Positions 1 to 7,565 of a stretch of 10,463 nt of DNA are shown here, one piece after another (the stretch's first letter is position 1; every line of letters starts with the position of its first letter). The translations under genes and the position numbers were made by a program. Under the pieces are notes generated by a model, which was not told the origin of the DNA, did no database searches, and saw nothing but the letters and a program-made list of their open reading frames with translations. The stretch covers positions 1-10,463 of the forward strand of contig JABFST010000283.1 of the NCBI GenBank assembly GCA_013140465.1, in the 5' to 3' direction. This DNA is from Methylococcaceae bacterium (GTDB taxonomy: Bacteria; Pseudomonadota; Gammaproteobacteria; Methylococcales; Methylomonadaceae).

Positions 1-1
1 C

Positions 2-130
2 CCCAGCAACGCCCTACAGCCCGAAGATGTGGCGGCGGCAGTCGCGTATGTGTTGGCATCGCGCCCGGAAATGGTCGTGGACGAAATTAATCTCAGCCCG
101 TTAACCAAAGTGCTGAAATTTACTAAATGA
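2..130 (+). CDS. C-terminal end of a probable short-chain dehydrogenase/reductase (partial)
   Basis: The reading frame is open from base 2 to a TGA at 128-130, giving the last 42 residues of a protein that begins outside the window. The segment LQPEDVAAAVAYVLASRP followed by a hydrophobic strand ending in EINLSP resembles the C-terminus of classical short-chain dehydrogenases/reductases of the YdfG type. In those proteins a 'xPEDVAxAVxYxLxxP' helix precedes the last beta strand, MVVxEIxLxP. The catalytic Tyr-Lys pair and the NAD(P)-binding Rossmann motif would lie upstream and cannot be seen, so substrate and cofactor are unknown. The gene is followed after 36 bases by a strong terminator, so it is the last gene of its transcript. 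The family call rests only on this short tail. Confidence 0.65.
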   Translation, partial: PSNALQPEDVAAAVAYVLASRPEMVVDEINLSPLTKVLKFTK

Positions 131-166
131 TAAGCCCGTAAACAGCGCACACAAAACGGCGACCAT

Positions 167-206
167 AAAAAAACCCACGCAACCTTTAGGCGGCGTGGGT
201 TTTTTT
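167..206. terminator. Bidirectional rho-independent terminator between convergent genes
   Basis: Seven A residues (167-173) and the arm CCCACGC (174-180) pair perfectly with GCGTGGG (193-199) and seven T residues (200-206) around a 12-base loop. Read on either strand this is a GC-rich stem followed by a U-tract. It lies between the plus-strand dehydrogenase tail ending at 130 and the minus-strand cytochrome gene ending at 303, so it most likely terminates both converging transcripts. Confidence 0.9.
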
Positions 207-302
207 GTTTATTGCAACGAGGCTCTGTAACAACGCTAACTTGCGCTTTAGGCAAAAGCTATCGCCGCTACAGCACCTCGGTCACGCTTCTGGGTACGCC
301 AG

Positions 303-3300
303 TTACTTACCGCACCCCGCCGCCGCTGGTGATGCGGTACAGCTTTTTTCTATGCTATGGCAAAGATCGCAGCTGATCGGGGTATTGGCTGCCACATGGA
401 CGGCTTTACCTTTTTCGTTGATAAAGTCCCTTTCCACAGGGGTTTTGGATAGGCGCGTGCCTTTGTGGTCGCTGCCGTGGCAAGCCGCACATTGGTCTTC
501 GCCTTTTTCGCCCGCGATTTTGGCATAGTTGTTATGCCAGCCGCCTTTAGTGCCATCGCCAGCGGTTTTCCACCAGTAAGGGTCATTAACCGGGTGCATA
601 TTATGCGGCCCGCCCAAAATGCCCGCTTTGCTGGTACCGCTGTATACGCCACCATCCAAATCGGTTTCGATTTTAAACGCGTCGGCGGTATGGCAAACAT
701 TACATTCCAGAATGGTCCCGGTATGGCCTTGTAACTGCACGGCGGTCACGTTGTCATTGGCTTTAGGATCGCGGTTCGGCCAAATTTCATGCGCCGCGCC
801 GTGACATGCGGCACACGCGACATTGCCGTGGGTATCTTTACCGGCACGGAATACGGGTGCGTCGATGACCAGTGGCTCATCAAAACTTTCAAACGCTTGC
901 GTGACCAAGTTATAGGGTTTGGTCGCCGTCATGGTGACGGTTTTTTTGACATGCGGCACAACGGCAAAACGCGCGGCATCGGGATTAGTCAAATCCGGTT
1001 TGCGGCTCATTTGTGCGGGTTGCAAGGGATCAAACGCGGTTTTCAGCACGGCTTCTTTGCCTTTGCCGGTATGGCAAGAACCACAATCCGGTTCGTCATA
1101 CCAAGGGGTGCGGAACAAATCATGCCGTTCACCGCTGGTGTCGGTGGCACTGGTCGGATCTTTAACACCCGGTCTACCGTCGGTTTTGGTGAACGCACCA
1201 CCCATCGCCAACATATCGCCATGACAGTCGTAGCAAGTCACACCCGCCGTAAACATGCGGTCACGGTAATGCTGTTCGCGCTTGCCACCGTGGCATTTTA
1301 GGCAGTTTTCTTCCATAGGCAGTTGCTTGCCGTTTTTGTCGAACACCGGAAACAAGGTGTTAGGGTTTAAGTTGGCGTTGGCGGCGCGTTTTTTGGTGCC
1401 GCTGCGCCAATCAAAACGGGCATACATACCGCTGGCGACGCGTTTAATGCCGTCTTTCGCTTCATTCCATTCCAACTCACCATGAAAACGGTGCATGGAT
1501 ACTGAATAGTCGGGGTAAAAAGCCGCATCGTTGATGTTGTTGCGTCCGCCATCTGACCAAGCCCTGCCAAAACTGTCGGCCTGATAGGCGGAAAAATGGC
1601 AACCCCAGCAGTTCATCGCGCGGTCACCATTGACTTTACCTGTGGTGGAATTGATTGTGCCATGTTGAATATGGGTGAACATATAAAAGCCGTCATAGAA
1701 CTCATGCAAGCTCTCGGCATTCATTTCTGCGACGTATTCTTCATCGAAAGGATTGCCGGGTATGCCGCCCATATCAGCAACGCTGAATAATCTGGGCTTT
1801 TCTTCGCAAGCCGGATAAGGCGCACGTTTATTGGCGACACGGCGGGCATCGGAGACCAAACCAAAGGCACTACCACGGCAGGCGGCCTTGGTTTGTGGCG
1901 GGTTGTTAGGTGCGGCGAGGCCGCCTTTGGCGTGGCATTCGCGGCAATGAAAGTCACGGCCGGAAGATAATACACCGTCGGTTTTGGCAACAATATTGCC
2001 CATTTTATCCACCGCTTCAACTCGCAACAGATTAAAGGGATTGTCGCGGCCTTGGTCGTCTATACCCGTAATAGGGATCTGGCTGGCTTTCCAGCGGTCA
2101 TCGATGACAGTGGTTGTGGCGTTTGGTGCAGTCACGCCCGACATGGAGGTGGATCCCATTGTAGTCATCGTGCTGATACCCGCCGCCGTTGAAAACGCTT
2201 GGGGTTCGTTGACTTCATAAGGCTTGGCCTTACCCGGCATATAACGCCCGTGGTCTACATGGTTATTAGGGTCGTTGACGACAGTTTTTACGCCATTGTT
2301 TGAATACGCGCGTATGGGGCCTTCGTCAATTTCTGGCTCTATACCGGCTACCGATTTGGTTTTGCCCGGGTTCGCCGGATCTGGGATGCTAAAGGTAAAA
2401 TAGCGGTCTAAAATCCAAGAGGCTTTGCGGTAGGCGGCGGTATCGACATCATAAGTGACGGGATTGCCGCTGGCATCTTTCAGGTTGTCGATAATGGTAT
2501 AGGCGGCACTACCCGGTTCGCGTTTGCTGCGGTCGCCGGAGAGATTCCAAATGTCAGTTTTTTGGATAGCGGCACTAAACAAATCATTGTCCGCCGTCAG
2601 CGGATAGTTGCGGCTGGTGGTGTTAATCGACTGCGCACCTACCGGATCAAATGGGTTGGAGGCGGCACTATAGCGCAATTGCAGGGCATCAATCCCTAGC
2701 GATACTGGCTTAAGGGCTTTTTTGTACGCATAGGCATTCATCGAGGTGGTCATAGGATTCCATGACATATAGCCGTTGCGTACCGACTTCATATCGCCGT
2801 CATGGCTCATGCTCCATTCGCCGAAAGGCAGCACCACAACCTCATTCGCGGCGCCATTTAGTTCGTTACCGCGTAGCGGTGCGGATTTGACTGACGCATC
2901 CGCCAAGGCTTTGGCAGAGGCCGGCCCAGAAACTGGATCGCCGATTTTAACCATCATACTGGCTTCGCAACGACGGCCTTTGGCATCGGTGGCAATAAAG
3001 CGGGTACGGTAGTAGCTGTCATCGCGCACAAAGGTGACAGTGGCATCGGTGCTGGTTGGGTGCCCATCACCATAAAAACGTCCTAAGCCTAAGGCCATAG
3101 GCTGGCCTACTGCGCCGCCGGAAAAGTCCCATTCATATTTTAACGGGCCCGCTTTTTTATCTTTTAATTGAGCCGCGCCTTTAAAGCTGAGGGGTTTGCC
3201 TACGCCAGACGCAAGCTCTTGAGTGGGTTTGGGGGAAACGATTTGGCATGTTGGTATCAGGCTACAATCTTTAGGCGCACCCGCCACGTTTTTGCTGGCA

Positions 3301-3638
3301 GTGAGCCCCGCGACACTCAGGCTAACCGAACACGGCTTAACGCCCACCTGATCTTTTGGGATGGTAAAGCTAAAGTTTTGTTTGCTGTTGGTGTTGAGTA
3401 AGGCATTGCCTAACACGCCGCCGTCACCATGCAATAATTGCAATTGCTTATCGTGCGGCACAGCCTCGCCTTTAGCGACGCTAAAGCTGCCTTTTACCGC
3501 TAATACGCCATTTTTGTTAAGTGCGGCACTACTGATGCTGATTTTGGGAACGGCATAGGCGCTCCCCCAAAACAGCGACATAGCACCTAAAAAAGCCCAT
3601 ATCGCCAACGGCGGGCTAGTTTTATTGTGGTTCTGCAT
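303..3638 (-). CDS. Secreted nine-heme c-type cytochrome with PKD-like N-terminal region
   Basis: This encodes 1111 residues. The N-terminus has a Sec signal peptide with a hydrophobic core at about 11-25 and a probable AYA cleavage site after residue 29; there is no lipobox. Nine CXXCH heme-attachment motifs lie at 565-569, 677-681, 779-783, 802-806, 852-856, 942-946, 979-983, 1050-1054 and 1090-1094, so all hemes sit in the C-terminal half. The first 560 residues have no heme motif. They include a PKD-like beta segment at about 131-232 and scattered cysteines (103, 125, 131, 224) that could form disulfides. The protein should be periplasmic or extracellular and act in electron transfer; its partners are unknown. 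The ATG at 3638 is preceded by a good AGGAG (3648-3652) nine bases away. Upstream is a small transposon-like insertion that may supply the -10 box. No porin or other cytochrome gene adjoins it, so an outer-membrane conduit is not shown. The multiheme call is very secure; the physiological role is not. Confidence 0.93.
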   Translation of the reverse strand: MQNHNKTSPPLAIWAFLGAMSLFWGSAYAVPKISISSAALNKNGVLAVKGSFSVAKGEAVPHDKQLQLLHGDGGVLGNALLNTNSKQNFSFTIPKDQVGVKPCSVSLSVAGLTASKNVAGAPKDCSLIPTCQIVSPKPTQELASGVGKPLSFKGAAQLKDKKAGPLKYEWDFSGGAVGQPMALGLGRFYGDGHPTSTDATVTFVRDDSYYRTRFIATDAKGRRCEASMMVKIGDPVSGPASAKALADASVKSAPLRGNELNGAANEVVVLPFGEWSMSHDGDMKSVRNGYMSWNPMTTSMNAYAYKKALKPVSLGIDALQLRYSAASNPFDPVGAQSINTTSRNYPLTADNDLFSAAIQKTDIWNLSGDRSKREPGSAAYTIIDNLKDASGNPVTYDVDTAAYRKASWILDRYFTFSIPDPANPGKTKSVAGIEPEIDEGPIRAYSNNGVKTVVNDPNNHVDHGRYMPGKAKPYEVNEPQAFSTAAGISTMTTMGSTSMSGVTAPNATTTVIDDRWKASQIPITGIDDQGRDNPFNLLRVEAVDKMGNIVAKTDGVLSSGRDFHCRECHAKGGLAAPNNPPQTKAACRGSAFGLVSDARRVANKRAPYPACEEKPRLFSVADMGGIPGNPFDEEYVAEMNAESLHEFYDGFYMFTHIQHGTINSTTGKVNGDRAMNCWGCHFSAYQADSFGRAWSDGGRNNINDAAFYPDYSVSMHRFHGELEWNEAKDGIKRVASGMYARFDWRSGTKKRAANANLNPNTLFPVFDKNGKQLPMEENCLKCHGGKREQHYRDRMFTAGVTCYDCHGDMLAMGGAFTKTDGRPGVKDPTSATDTSGERHDLFRTPWYDEPDCGSCHTGKGKEAVLKTAFDPLQPAQMSRKPDLTNPDAARFAVVPHVKKTVTMTATKPYNLVTQAFESFDEPLVIDAPVFRAGKDTHGNVACAACHGAAHEIWPNRDPKANDNVTAVQLQGHTGTILECNVCHTADAFKIETDLDGGVYSGTSKAGILGGPHNMHPVNDPYWWKTAGDGTKGGWHNNYAKIAGEKGEDQCAACHGSDHKGTRLSKTPVERDFINEKGKAVHVAANTPISCDLCHSIEKSCTASPAAAGCGK

Positions 3639-3647
3639 CGGTTATTG

Positions 3648-3652
3648 CTCCT
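3648..3652 (-). promoter_or_regulatory. Ribosome binding site of the multiheme cytochrome gene
   Basis: On the minus strand AGGAG lies nine bases before the ATG at 3638. It supports this start over later methionines, and the start also leaves an intact signal peptide. Confidence 0.75.
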
Positions 3653-3670
3653 GATAGTGATGGTTTTATG

Positions 3671-3699
3671 ATTGTAACTATTCAGCATCCGGGGCGGAA
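3671..3699 (-). promoter_or_regulatory. Possible hybrid promoter at the MITE end, upstream of the cytochrome gene
   Basis: The minus strand reads TACAAT at 3676-3671, a five-of-six match to the sigma70 -10 consensus. Its first three bases are the last three of the inserted element (3674-3676) and its last three are in the duplicated target site (3671-3673). The best -35 at a 17-base spacing is TTCCGC (3699-3694), which is poor. Transcription from here would begin near 3664 and give a leader of about 25 bases containing the AGGAG. The -10 and spacing to the gene are reasonable, but the weak -35 keeps confidence low. Confidence 0.35.
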
Positions 3700-3797
3700 C
3701 AGCCGTTCGCTGAGCGGAGTCGAAGCGAACAAACCAGCTTCGACTCCGCTCAGCCTACGGTAAATTTGACTTATTAGAAGTCGCTCTGAATAGTTAC
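3674..3797. mobile_element. 124-bp MITE with IS66-type ends
   Basis: The element begins GTAACTATTCAG (3674-3685) and ends with the exact reverse complement CTGAATAGTTAC (3786-3797), giving perfect 12-bp terminal inverted repeats. It is flanked by the direct repeat TTATGATT at 3666-3673 and 3798-3805. Ends starting 5'-GTAA and an 8-bp target duplication are characteristic of the IS66 family. The element is too short to encode a transposase, so it would be a non-autonomous derivative mobilised in trans. Its interior carries a REP-like inverted repeat. The insertion lies 35 bases upstream of the cytochrome start codon. Structure is seen directly; the IS66 assignment follows from established family traits. 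Confidence 0.8.
3705..3754. repeat. REP-like inverted repeat inside the MITE
   Basis: The 18-base arm GCTGAGCGGAGTCGAAGC (3709-3726) is perfectly complementary to 3737-3754 across a 10-base spacer. A competing shorter hairpin exists in the left half, where GTTCGCT (3705-3711) pairs with AGCGAAC (3724-3730). Motifs of the type CTTCGACTCCGCTCAGC recur as dispersed palindromes in many bacterial genomes. Here the hairpin is nested within the transposon-like element, and in RNA form it would be a stable stem on either strand. Confidence 0.75.
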
Positions 3798-4010
3798 TTA
3801 TGATTTTTATAGGCATTGCCATAGCCAGAATGATCGCAGCATGTGCGGCAACAACACCAGTCGTAAAAGGCGGGTGCTGCACCGCTAGGCAACCTTTCTA
3901 CTATGCAATTATCAGGCCAATCTTACAGAAGCTTTTTTGCGGGTGTTTACGTTTAAAATTTCAATATTTTACGCAACTTATAGGGGGGACTCGTGGGGGA
4001 TTGCAACGCA

Positions 4011-4064
4011 TAACTAGGCCATATCACCTGTTTAAATCTAAAAACAGGTGATATGGCTCAGTTA
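4011..4064. repeat. 54-bp near-perfect palindrome
   Basis: The arm at 4011-4033 (TAACTAGGCCATATCACC followed by TGTTT) is the reverse complement of 4042-4064 at 21 of 23 positions, with an 8-base AT-rich loop. The inner 16 pairs (4018-4033 with 4042-4057) are perfect. No U-tract follows on either strand, so it is not a classical intrinsic terminator. It could be a palindromic repeat, a miniature transposon or a transposon-end hairpin. No target duplication is evident. Confidence 0.7.
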
Positions 4065-4150
4065 AAATCACAAAGGGTCTATTTTGGTGAAGGTTGTGAA
4101 GCGGGCAACAGCTAAGGACATTGCCAGGGATGATAAAACCAAGTTTGCTG

Positions 4151-4171
4151 TGCCTAAGCATGGCTTAGGCA
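4151..4171 (-). terminator. Hairpin just after the last gene of the copper cluster (weak terminator candidate)
   Basis: TGCCTAAGC (4151-4159) pairs with GCTTAGGCA (4163-4171) around a three-base loop, five bases beyond the TAG of the SafE-type gene. On the minus strand no clear U-tract follows, so this may be an mRNA 3'-end stabiliser or a rho-dependent end instead of an intrinsic terminator. It is the only strong stem immediately after the five-gene cluster. Confidence 0.4.
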
Positions 4172-4176
4172 ACAAG

Positions 4177-5022
4177 CTAACTGCCCTGTATGCTTTTAAT
4201 CATATCGGCATAATAGGCCAGCATTTGTAACAGCAAGGTGATGACGGTATCAATTTGGTTTTTAATGTCGTGCAAGAAATTATGGTGCTGAAAGCTTTCG
4301 GCGACATAAAAGGACAAGCCCATGTAAATGGTGTTGCAGCCCATGACGATCATAATCAGGGCTGCAAATTTAAGCATCAGCCCCCTAAAATGCGCGTTCA
4401 TTTTGCCAAATGCGACGCTGACAAATAACATAGTCGGCAAGGTGCCTGCGCCAAAAGCCAGCATTAACAAACCGCCTTCGCTGATGCTGACGGCCGAGGT
4501 GGCTTTAACCGCCATCGCAAAGGTTAAGGGGCAGGGCATCAGCCCGTTCAGCAAACCTGCCATCATCGCGCCCAATAGCGGGCCGCGCGTGCGGGATTGC
4601 GCATAGCCTTTGCGCAATAACTTCATCGGTATCAGCCGCACCGAGCCTTGCAAGGGTATCCAGCCCAAAATGCCCAAGGCCAAGATGATGACTACTGCGC
4701 CGATAAACATTTGCAAGATGCTTTGGACTTTGCCGAACATGCCGCTGGATACCAGCACAAAGCCCAAGGCGGCGGCGATACAACCGACCAGTGTGTACAC
4801 CGATATTCTCGCTACTTGGTACATAAAATACGGCAAATAGCTGCGGGTTGCGCTGGAGTTCATAAAATACCCTGACACCAACGCACCGCACATGCCTAAG
4901 CAATGTCCGCTGCCCAATACCCCCGCCATAAACGCCAGGCCATAGTCAAAGCCGCCCGCCGCTGCTGCGACGTGCTGCATACCCATGTCCATCGTGGAGT
5001 GATCCATTGTTGAATGATCCAT
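4177..5022 (-). CDS. SafE/UreH-type sulfite-exporter-family membrane protein with Met/His-rich N-terminus
   Basis: This is a 281-residue polytopic inner-membrane protein of the TauE/SafE, UreH-like (DsbD-transmembrane-like) type often found beside copper ATPases and cytochrome oxidase assembly genes. Hydrophobic segments lie at about 26-53, 63-93, 99-121, 147-172, 182-205 and 215-239. The family's paired motifs are present: GHCLGMCG at 39-46 (His40, Cys41, Cys45) and GLMPCP at 160-165 (Cys164). The N-terminus is MDHSTMDHSTMDMGMQH, a duplicated Asp-His/Met block typical of Cu(I)-binding tails. The ATG at 5022 lies two bases after the stop of the ATPase gene and has no strong Shine-Dalgarno, so translation is probably coupled. 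The context suggests copper export or copper delivery to the periplasm with the ATPase. The true substrate of this family is unsettled. Confidence 0.85.
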   Translation of the reverse strand: MDHSTMDHSTMDMGMQHVAAAAGGFDYGLAFMAGVLGSGHCLGMCGALVSGYFMNSSATRSYLPYFMYQVARISVYTLVGCIAAALGFVLVSSGMFGKVQSILQMFIGAVVIILALGILGWIPLQGSVRLIPMKLLRKGYAQSRTRGPLLGAMMAGLLNGLMPCPLTFAMAVKATSAVSISEGGLLMLAFGAGTLPTMLFVSVAFGKMNAHFRGLMLKFAALIMIVMGCNTIYMGLSFYVAESFQHHNFLHDIKNQIDTVITLLLQMLAYYADMIKSIQGS

Positions 5023-5024
5023 AA

Positions 5025-7493
5025 TTAGTCCGTTTTTTTATTGAGCCGTAACGAGTTGACGATCACCGACACCGAGCTTAAGGCCATTGCCGCAGAGGCA
5101 ATCATTGGGTTAAGCCTACCCATAGAGGCTACGGGGATGGCAATGACGTTATAGGCAAATGCCCAAAATAAGTTTTGTTTGATGATGCGGATAGTGTCGG
5201 TGCTGAGCTGGATGGCATCGGTGACTTTGGTGATGTCGCCGTGGACCAGGGTCATGTCGGCGGCTTCTATGGCAATGTCCGTGCCTGTGCCAATGGCAAA
5301 GCCGACATTTGCCGCTGCCAATGCCGGCGCGTCATTAATGCCGTCACCAATCATGCCGATATGTTTGCCGTCTTTTTGGTATTGGTGGATGATTGCCAGC
5401 TTTTGTTCGGGCTTGGCATTGGCGACCACGGTTTCAATGCCAACAATCGCGGCGATGTAATTGGCGGTTTTTTCGGTGTCGCCAGTCACCATCAGGGTTT
5501 GGATGCCCATTTGTTGCAAGTGCTTGATGGCTTGCAAGGCTTGTGGCCTAGGTTTGTCGGCGATGCCAAACACAGCGGCGGCAGTGCCGTCTATCGCCAT
5601 AAACACCGGGGTTTTGCCTTGGTCGCCAAAATCACCTGCAACCACTAATAAGCTATCGGCGACCACGCCACGTTCGGCTAACCACGCCTTATTGCCCAAC
5701 AACACCTCTTTGCCAGCGACCGTGGCGGCTATGCCGCGTCCGGTTTCGCTATAAAAATGGCTGCATTCTTGCAAATCGATAAAATGTTCTTTGCCGTAAG
5801 TGACGATGGCTTTTGCCAAAAAGTGTTCGGAGTTGTTTTCGGCGGATGCGGCTAGGCTGATGATTTCGGTGGTGCTTAATGCCGAAACCGATAGCAAATC
5901 GGTCACTTTCGGTTTGCCCTCGGTAATCGTGCCAGTTTTGTCAAACACAATCACATTGAGTTTGGCGGCGGTTTCTAGGCTTTCGCCATTACGGATATAA
6001 ACGCCCAAACTAGCGGCTTGACCTGCACCGACCATAATCGCCGCTGGCGTTGCCAAGCCCAAGGCACAAGGGCATGCGATCAGCAACACGGTAATGGCAT
6101 TGCCAAAAGCAAAAGCAAACGGTGCGCCCGCCAGCATCCAGCCCACTAAGGTGAGTCCTGACAACACCATGACACTGGGCACAAACACGGCGGAAATTTT
6201 ATCGACTTGTTTTTGGATAGGCAGCTTGGTGGCTTGGGCCTGATCGACCATGTGCACAATGCCCGCCAGTACCGTGTCCATGCCCACGGCAGTGACTTGA
6301 ATGCGCAATACGCCCGTGCCGTTGACGCAGCCGCCGATGACTTTGTGGCCGATGTCTTTGACTACAGGCAAGCTTTCGCCCGTCACCATCGCCTCATCTA
6401 CTGTCGATACGCCTTGCACGACCAAACCGTCGGTGGGGATTTTTTCGCCTGGGCGCACCAGCAATATATCGCCGACGACGCAATCATCGACCGGGATGAC
6501 GGTTTCTATGCCATCGCGGAGACGCGTGGCGGTTTGCGGTTGTAAATCGACCAGTTTGCGGATAGCCTCGCCCGCTTTGCCTTTGGCGCGTTCTTCCAGA
6601 TAGCGGCCCAATAACACAAAGGTAATGATGGCGGCTCCGGCTTCAAAGTAGATATGCCCGCGCTGGCGTAGCAAGGACGGCAAGCTGTAGCCATACGCCG
6701 AACCTACGCCCAAGGCGATTAAGGTGTCCATATTGGCAGTGCGCTGCTTGGCGAGCCGCCACGCTTTGGCGAAAAAACTAGCCCCTGACCAGAACACCAC
6801 AGGCGTGGTCAGGGTAAATTGCAGCCAGTGCAGCCAACGGCTGGCGGGCATCGCCATACCTACGACGACTACAGGCAAACTTAACACCGCCGACCATAAA
6901 AAGCGGCTTTTGGCATCGATAATTCGTTGCTGTTCTTTGTCGATAAGGTTTTTGCGTTGCGACAAGGTATCCATCGCATAAGTTTTGTAACCCAAAGTCG
7001 CCACTTTTGCACCGACGTCGGTTTTTGCCAATTGCCCGTGTACGGTTAAGGTGGAGGTGCCGAAGTTGACGCTAGCCGTTTTGATGCGCGGGTCGCGTTT
7101 TAGCACCATCTCAATCAGTAAGGCACATGATGCGCAGGTCATGCCTTCAACCGCCAAGTCAATTTCTTGCGCGGGGCCGTCAAACGCTGGCTTGCGCTGA
7201 TGCTGCGGGTCCGCTTGTTTTTTGGCGATATTACCCAGTATGGCGTCCAGTAAAATCAGCAGGTTTTTTTTGGGCAAATGCGCCGGATCAAACTCAATCA
7301 CGACCGAGCCTATCGCAAAAACAGACCGCACCCGTTTAATTTCGGGGCGTTTTTTTAGCAGGATTTCAAAGATATAACTGCGTTCGGCCTGATTTTTTAA
7401 CAACGGCGAGATGATGCGGATGCGCCGTTTTAACTGATGCACCAGCGTGAAGTTTTTTGGGGATGTGGCGGGAATTTCCATGGCGGCAATCAT
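5025..7493 (-). CDS. copA: Cu+-type P1B ATPase with an extra degenerate HMA-like N-terminal domain
   Basis: This 822-residue P-type ATPase should move Cu(I) out of the cytoplasm using ATP. In order it has a CXXC-less HMA-like domain at about 15-87, a normal HMA domain with GMTCASC (Cys120, Cys123), the actuator TGE at 371-373, the transmembrane CPC at 474-476, the phosphorylated Asp518 in DKTGT, TGD at 670-672, GDGIND at 716-721, then Tyr781-Asn782 and Met803-x-x-Ser806-Ser807. CPC, YN and MxxSS together are the Cu+ (P1B-1) signature. One oddity is that the nucleotide-site motif normally reading SEHP is SEHF, with His557 kept and Phe558 replacing proline. The ATG at 7493 has no clear ribosome binding site, and neither has the alternative Met5 at 7481. 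It sits 72 bases after the HMA2-like gene, with a hairpin between. It could be a copper-efflux CopA or a CcoI-like ATPase loading an oxidase; the neighbouring Cys-rich protein favours the latter idea. The gene symbol denotes the family, not a proven role. Confidence 0.93.
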   Translation of the reverse strand: MIAAMEIPATSPKNFTLVHQLKRRIRIISPLLKNQAERSYIFEILLKKRPEIKRVRSVFAIGSVVIEFDPAHLPKKNLLILLDAILGNIAKKQADPQHQRKPAFDGPAQEIDLAVEGMTCASCALLIEMVLKRDPRIKTASVNFGTSTLTVHGQLAKTDVGAKVATLGYKTYAMDTLSQRKNLIDKEQQRIIDAKSRFLWSAVLSLPVVVVGMAMPASRWLHWLQFTLTTPVVFWSGASFFAKAWRLAKQRTANMDTLIALGVGSAYGYSLPSLLRQRGHIYFEAGAAIITFVLLGRYLEERAKGKAGEAIRKLVDLQPQTATRLRDGIETVIPVDDCVVGDILLVRPGEKIPTDGLVVQGVSTVDEAMVTGESLPVVKDIGHKVIGGCVNGTGVLRIQVTAVGMDTVLAGIVHMVDQAQATKLPIQKQVDKISAVFVPSVMVLSGLTLVGWMLAGAPFAFAFGNAITVLLIACPCALGLATPAAIMVGAGQAASLGVYIRNGESLETAAKLNVIVFDKTGTITEGKPKVTDLLSVSALSTTEIISLAASAENNSEHFLAKAIVTYGKEHFIDLQECSHFYSETGRGIAATVAGKEVLLGNKAWLAERGVVADSLLVVAGDFGDQGKTPVFMAIDGTAAAVFGIADKPRPQALQAIKHLQQMGIQTLMVTGDTEKTANYIAAIVGIETVVANAKPEQKLAIIHQYQKDGKHIGMIGDGINDAPALAAANVGFAIGTGTDIAIEAADMTLVHGDITKVTDAIQLSTDTIRIIKQNLFWAFAYNVIAIPVASMGRLNPMIASAAMALSSVSVIVNSLRLNKKTD

Positions 7494-7533
7494 CAGCAGT
7501 CAGCAAAAGGGGTAACAGTGGCGGGTTTTAAAC

Positions 7534-7563
7534 GCCGTGCAAGACCTAGCGGCCTTGCACGGC
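7534..7563 (-). repeat. Intercistronic hairpin between the HMA2-like gene and the ATPase gene
   Basis: GCCGTGCAAG (7534-7543) pairs perfectly with CTTGCACGGC (7554-7563), a 10-bp GC-rich stem with a 10-base loop. It starts two bases after the stop codon of the HMA2-like gene. On the minus strand it is followed by GTTTAAAACCC, not a continuous U-tract, so it looks more like an mRNA processing or stability element than an efficient terminator. Confidence 0.6.
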
Positions 7564-7565
7564 TG

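Larger units (their letters stand above)
3806..4176. other. Gene-free stretch between the MITE and the SafE-type gene
   Basis: I find no convincing gene here. An 83-codon plus-strand frame starting at 3800 has no ribosome binding site and no recognisable composition, and a 66-codon minus-strand frame runs into the MITE. The stretch is AT-rich in its centre. It contains a small bulged hairpin near 3871-3885, a G-rich block at 3983-4000, a large palindrome at 4011-4064 and a small hairpin at 4151-4171. A conserved non-coding RNA or the debris of an old insertion are both possible, but I recognise neither. Confidence 0.4.

Noticed and set aside
789-1301. 170-codon plus-strand frame opposite the cytochrome gene
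   Set aside because: It is a shadow of the clearly coding multiheme cytochrome on the other strand.
303-3638. Assignment of the cytochrome to the MtrC/OmcA decaheme family
   Set aside because: There are only nine CXXCH motifs, no lipobox and no adjacent porin or MtrA-like gene, so the family name is not justified.
3800-4010. Possible cobalamin or cyclic di-GMP riboswitch upstream of the cytochrome gene
   Set aside because: I looked for the conserved cores of both on each strand and found no match; the small stems there do not form the expected architecture.
3800-4051. 83-codon plus-strand frame in the gap left of the copper cluster
   Set aside because: It has no ribosome binding site and cysteine/aromatic-rich random-looking composition. 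It begins in the target duplication of the MITE and ends inside the palindrome.
4053-4232. Plus-strand frames starting in the palindrome (MAQLKSQRVYFGEGC...) and from GTG 4087 (VKVVKRATAKDIAR...), which look like a possible frameshifted transposase fragment
   Set aside because: The first stops after 20 codons. The second runs into the oppositely oriented SafE-type gene and has no family I recognise, so coding is not supported.
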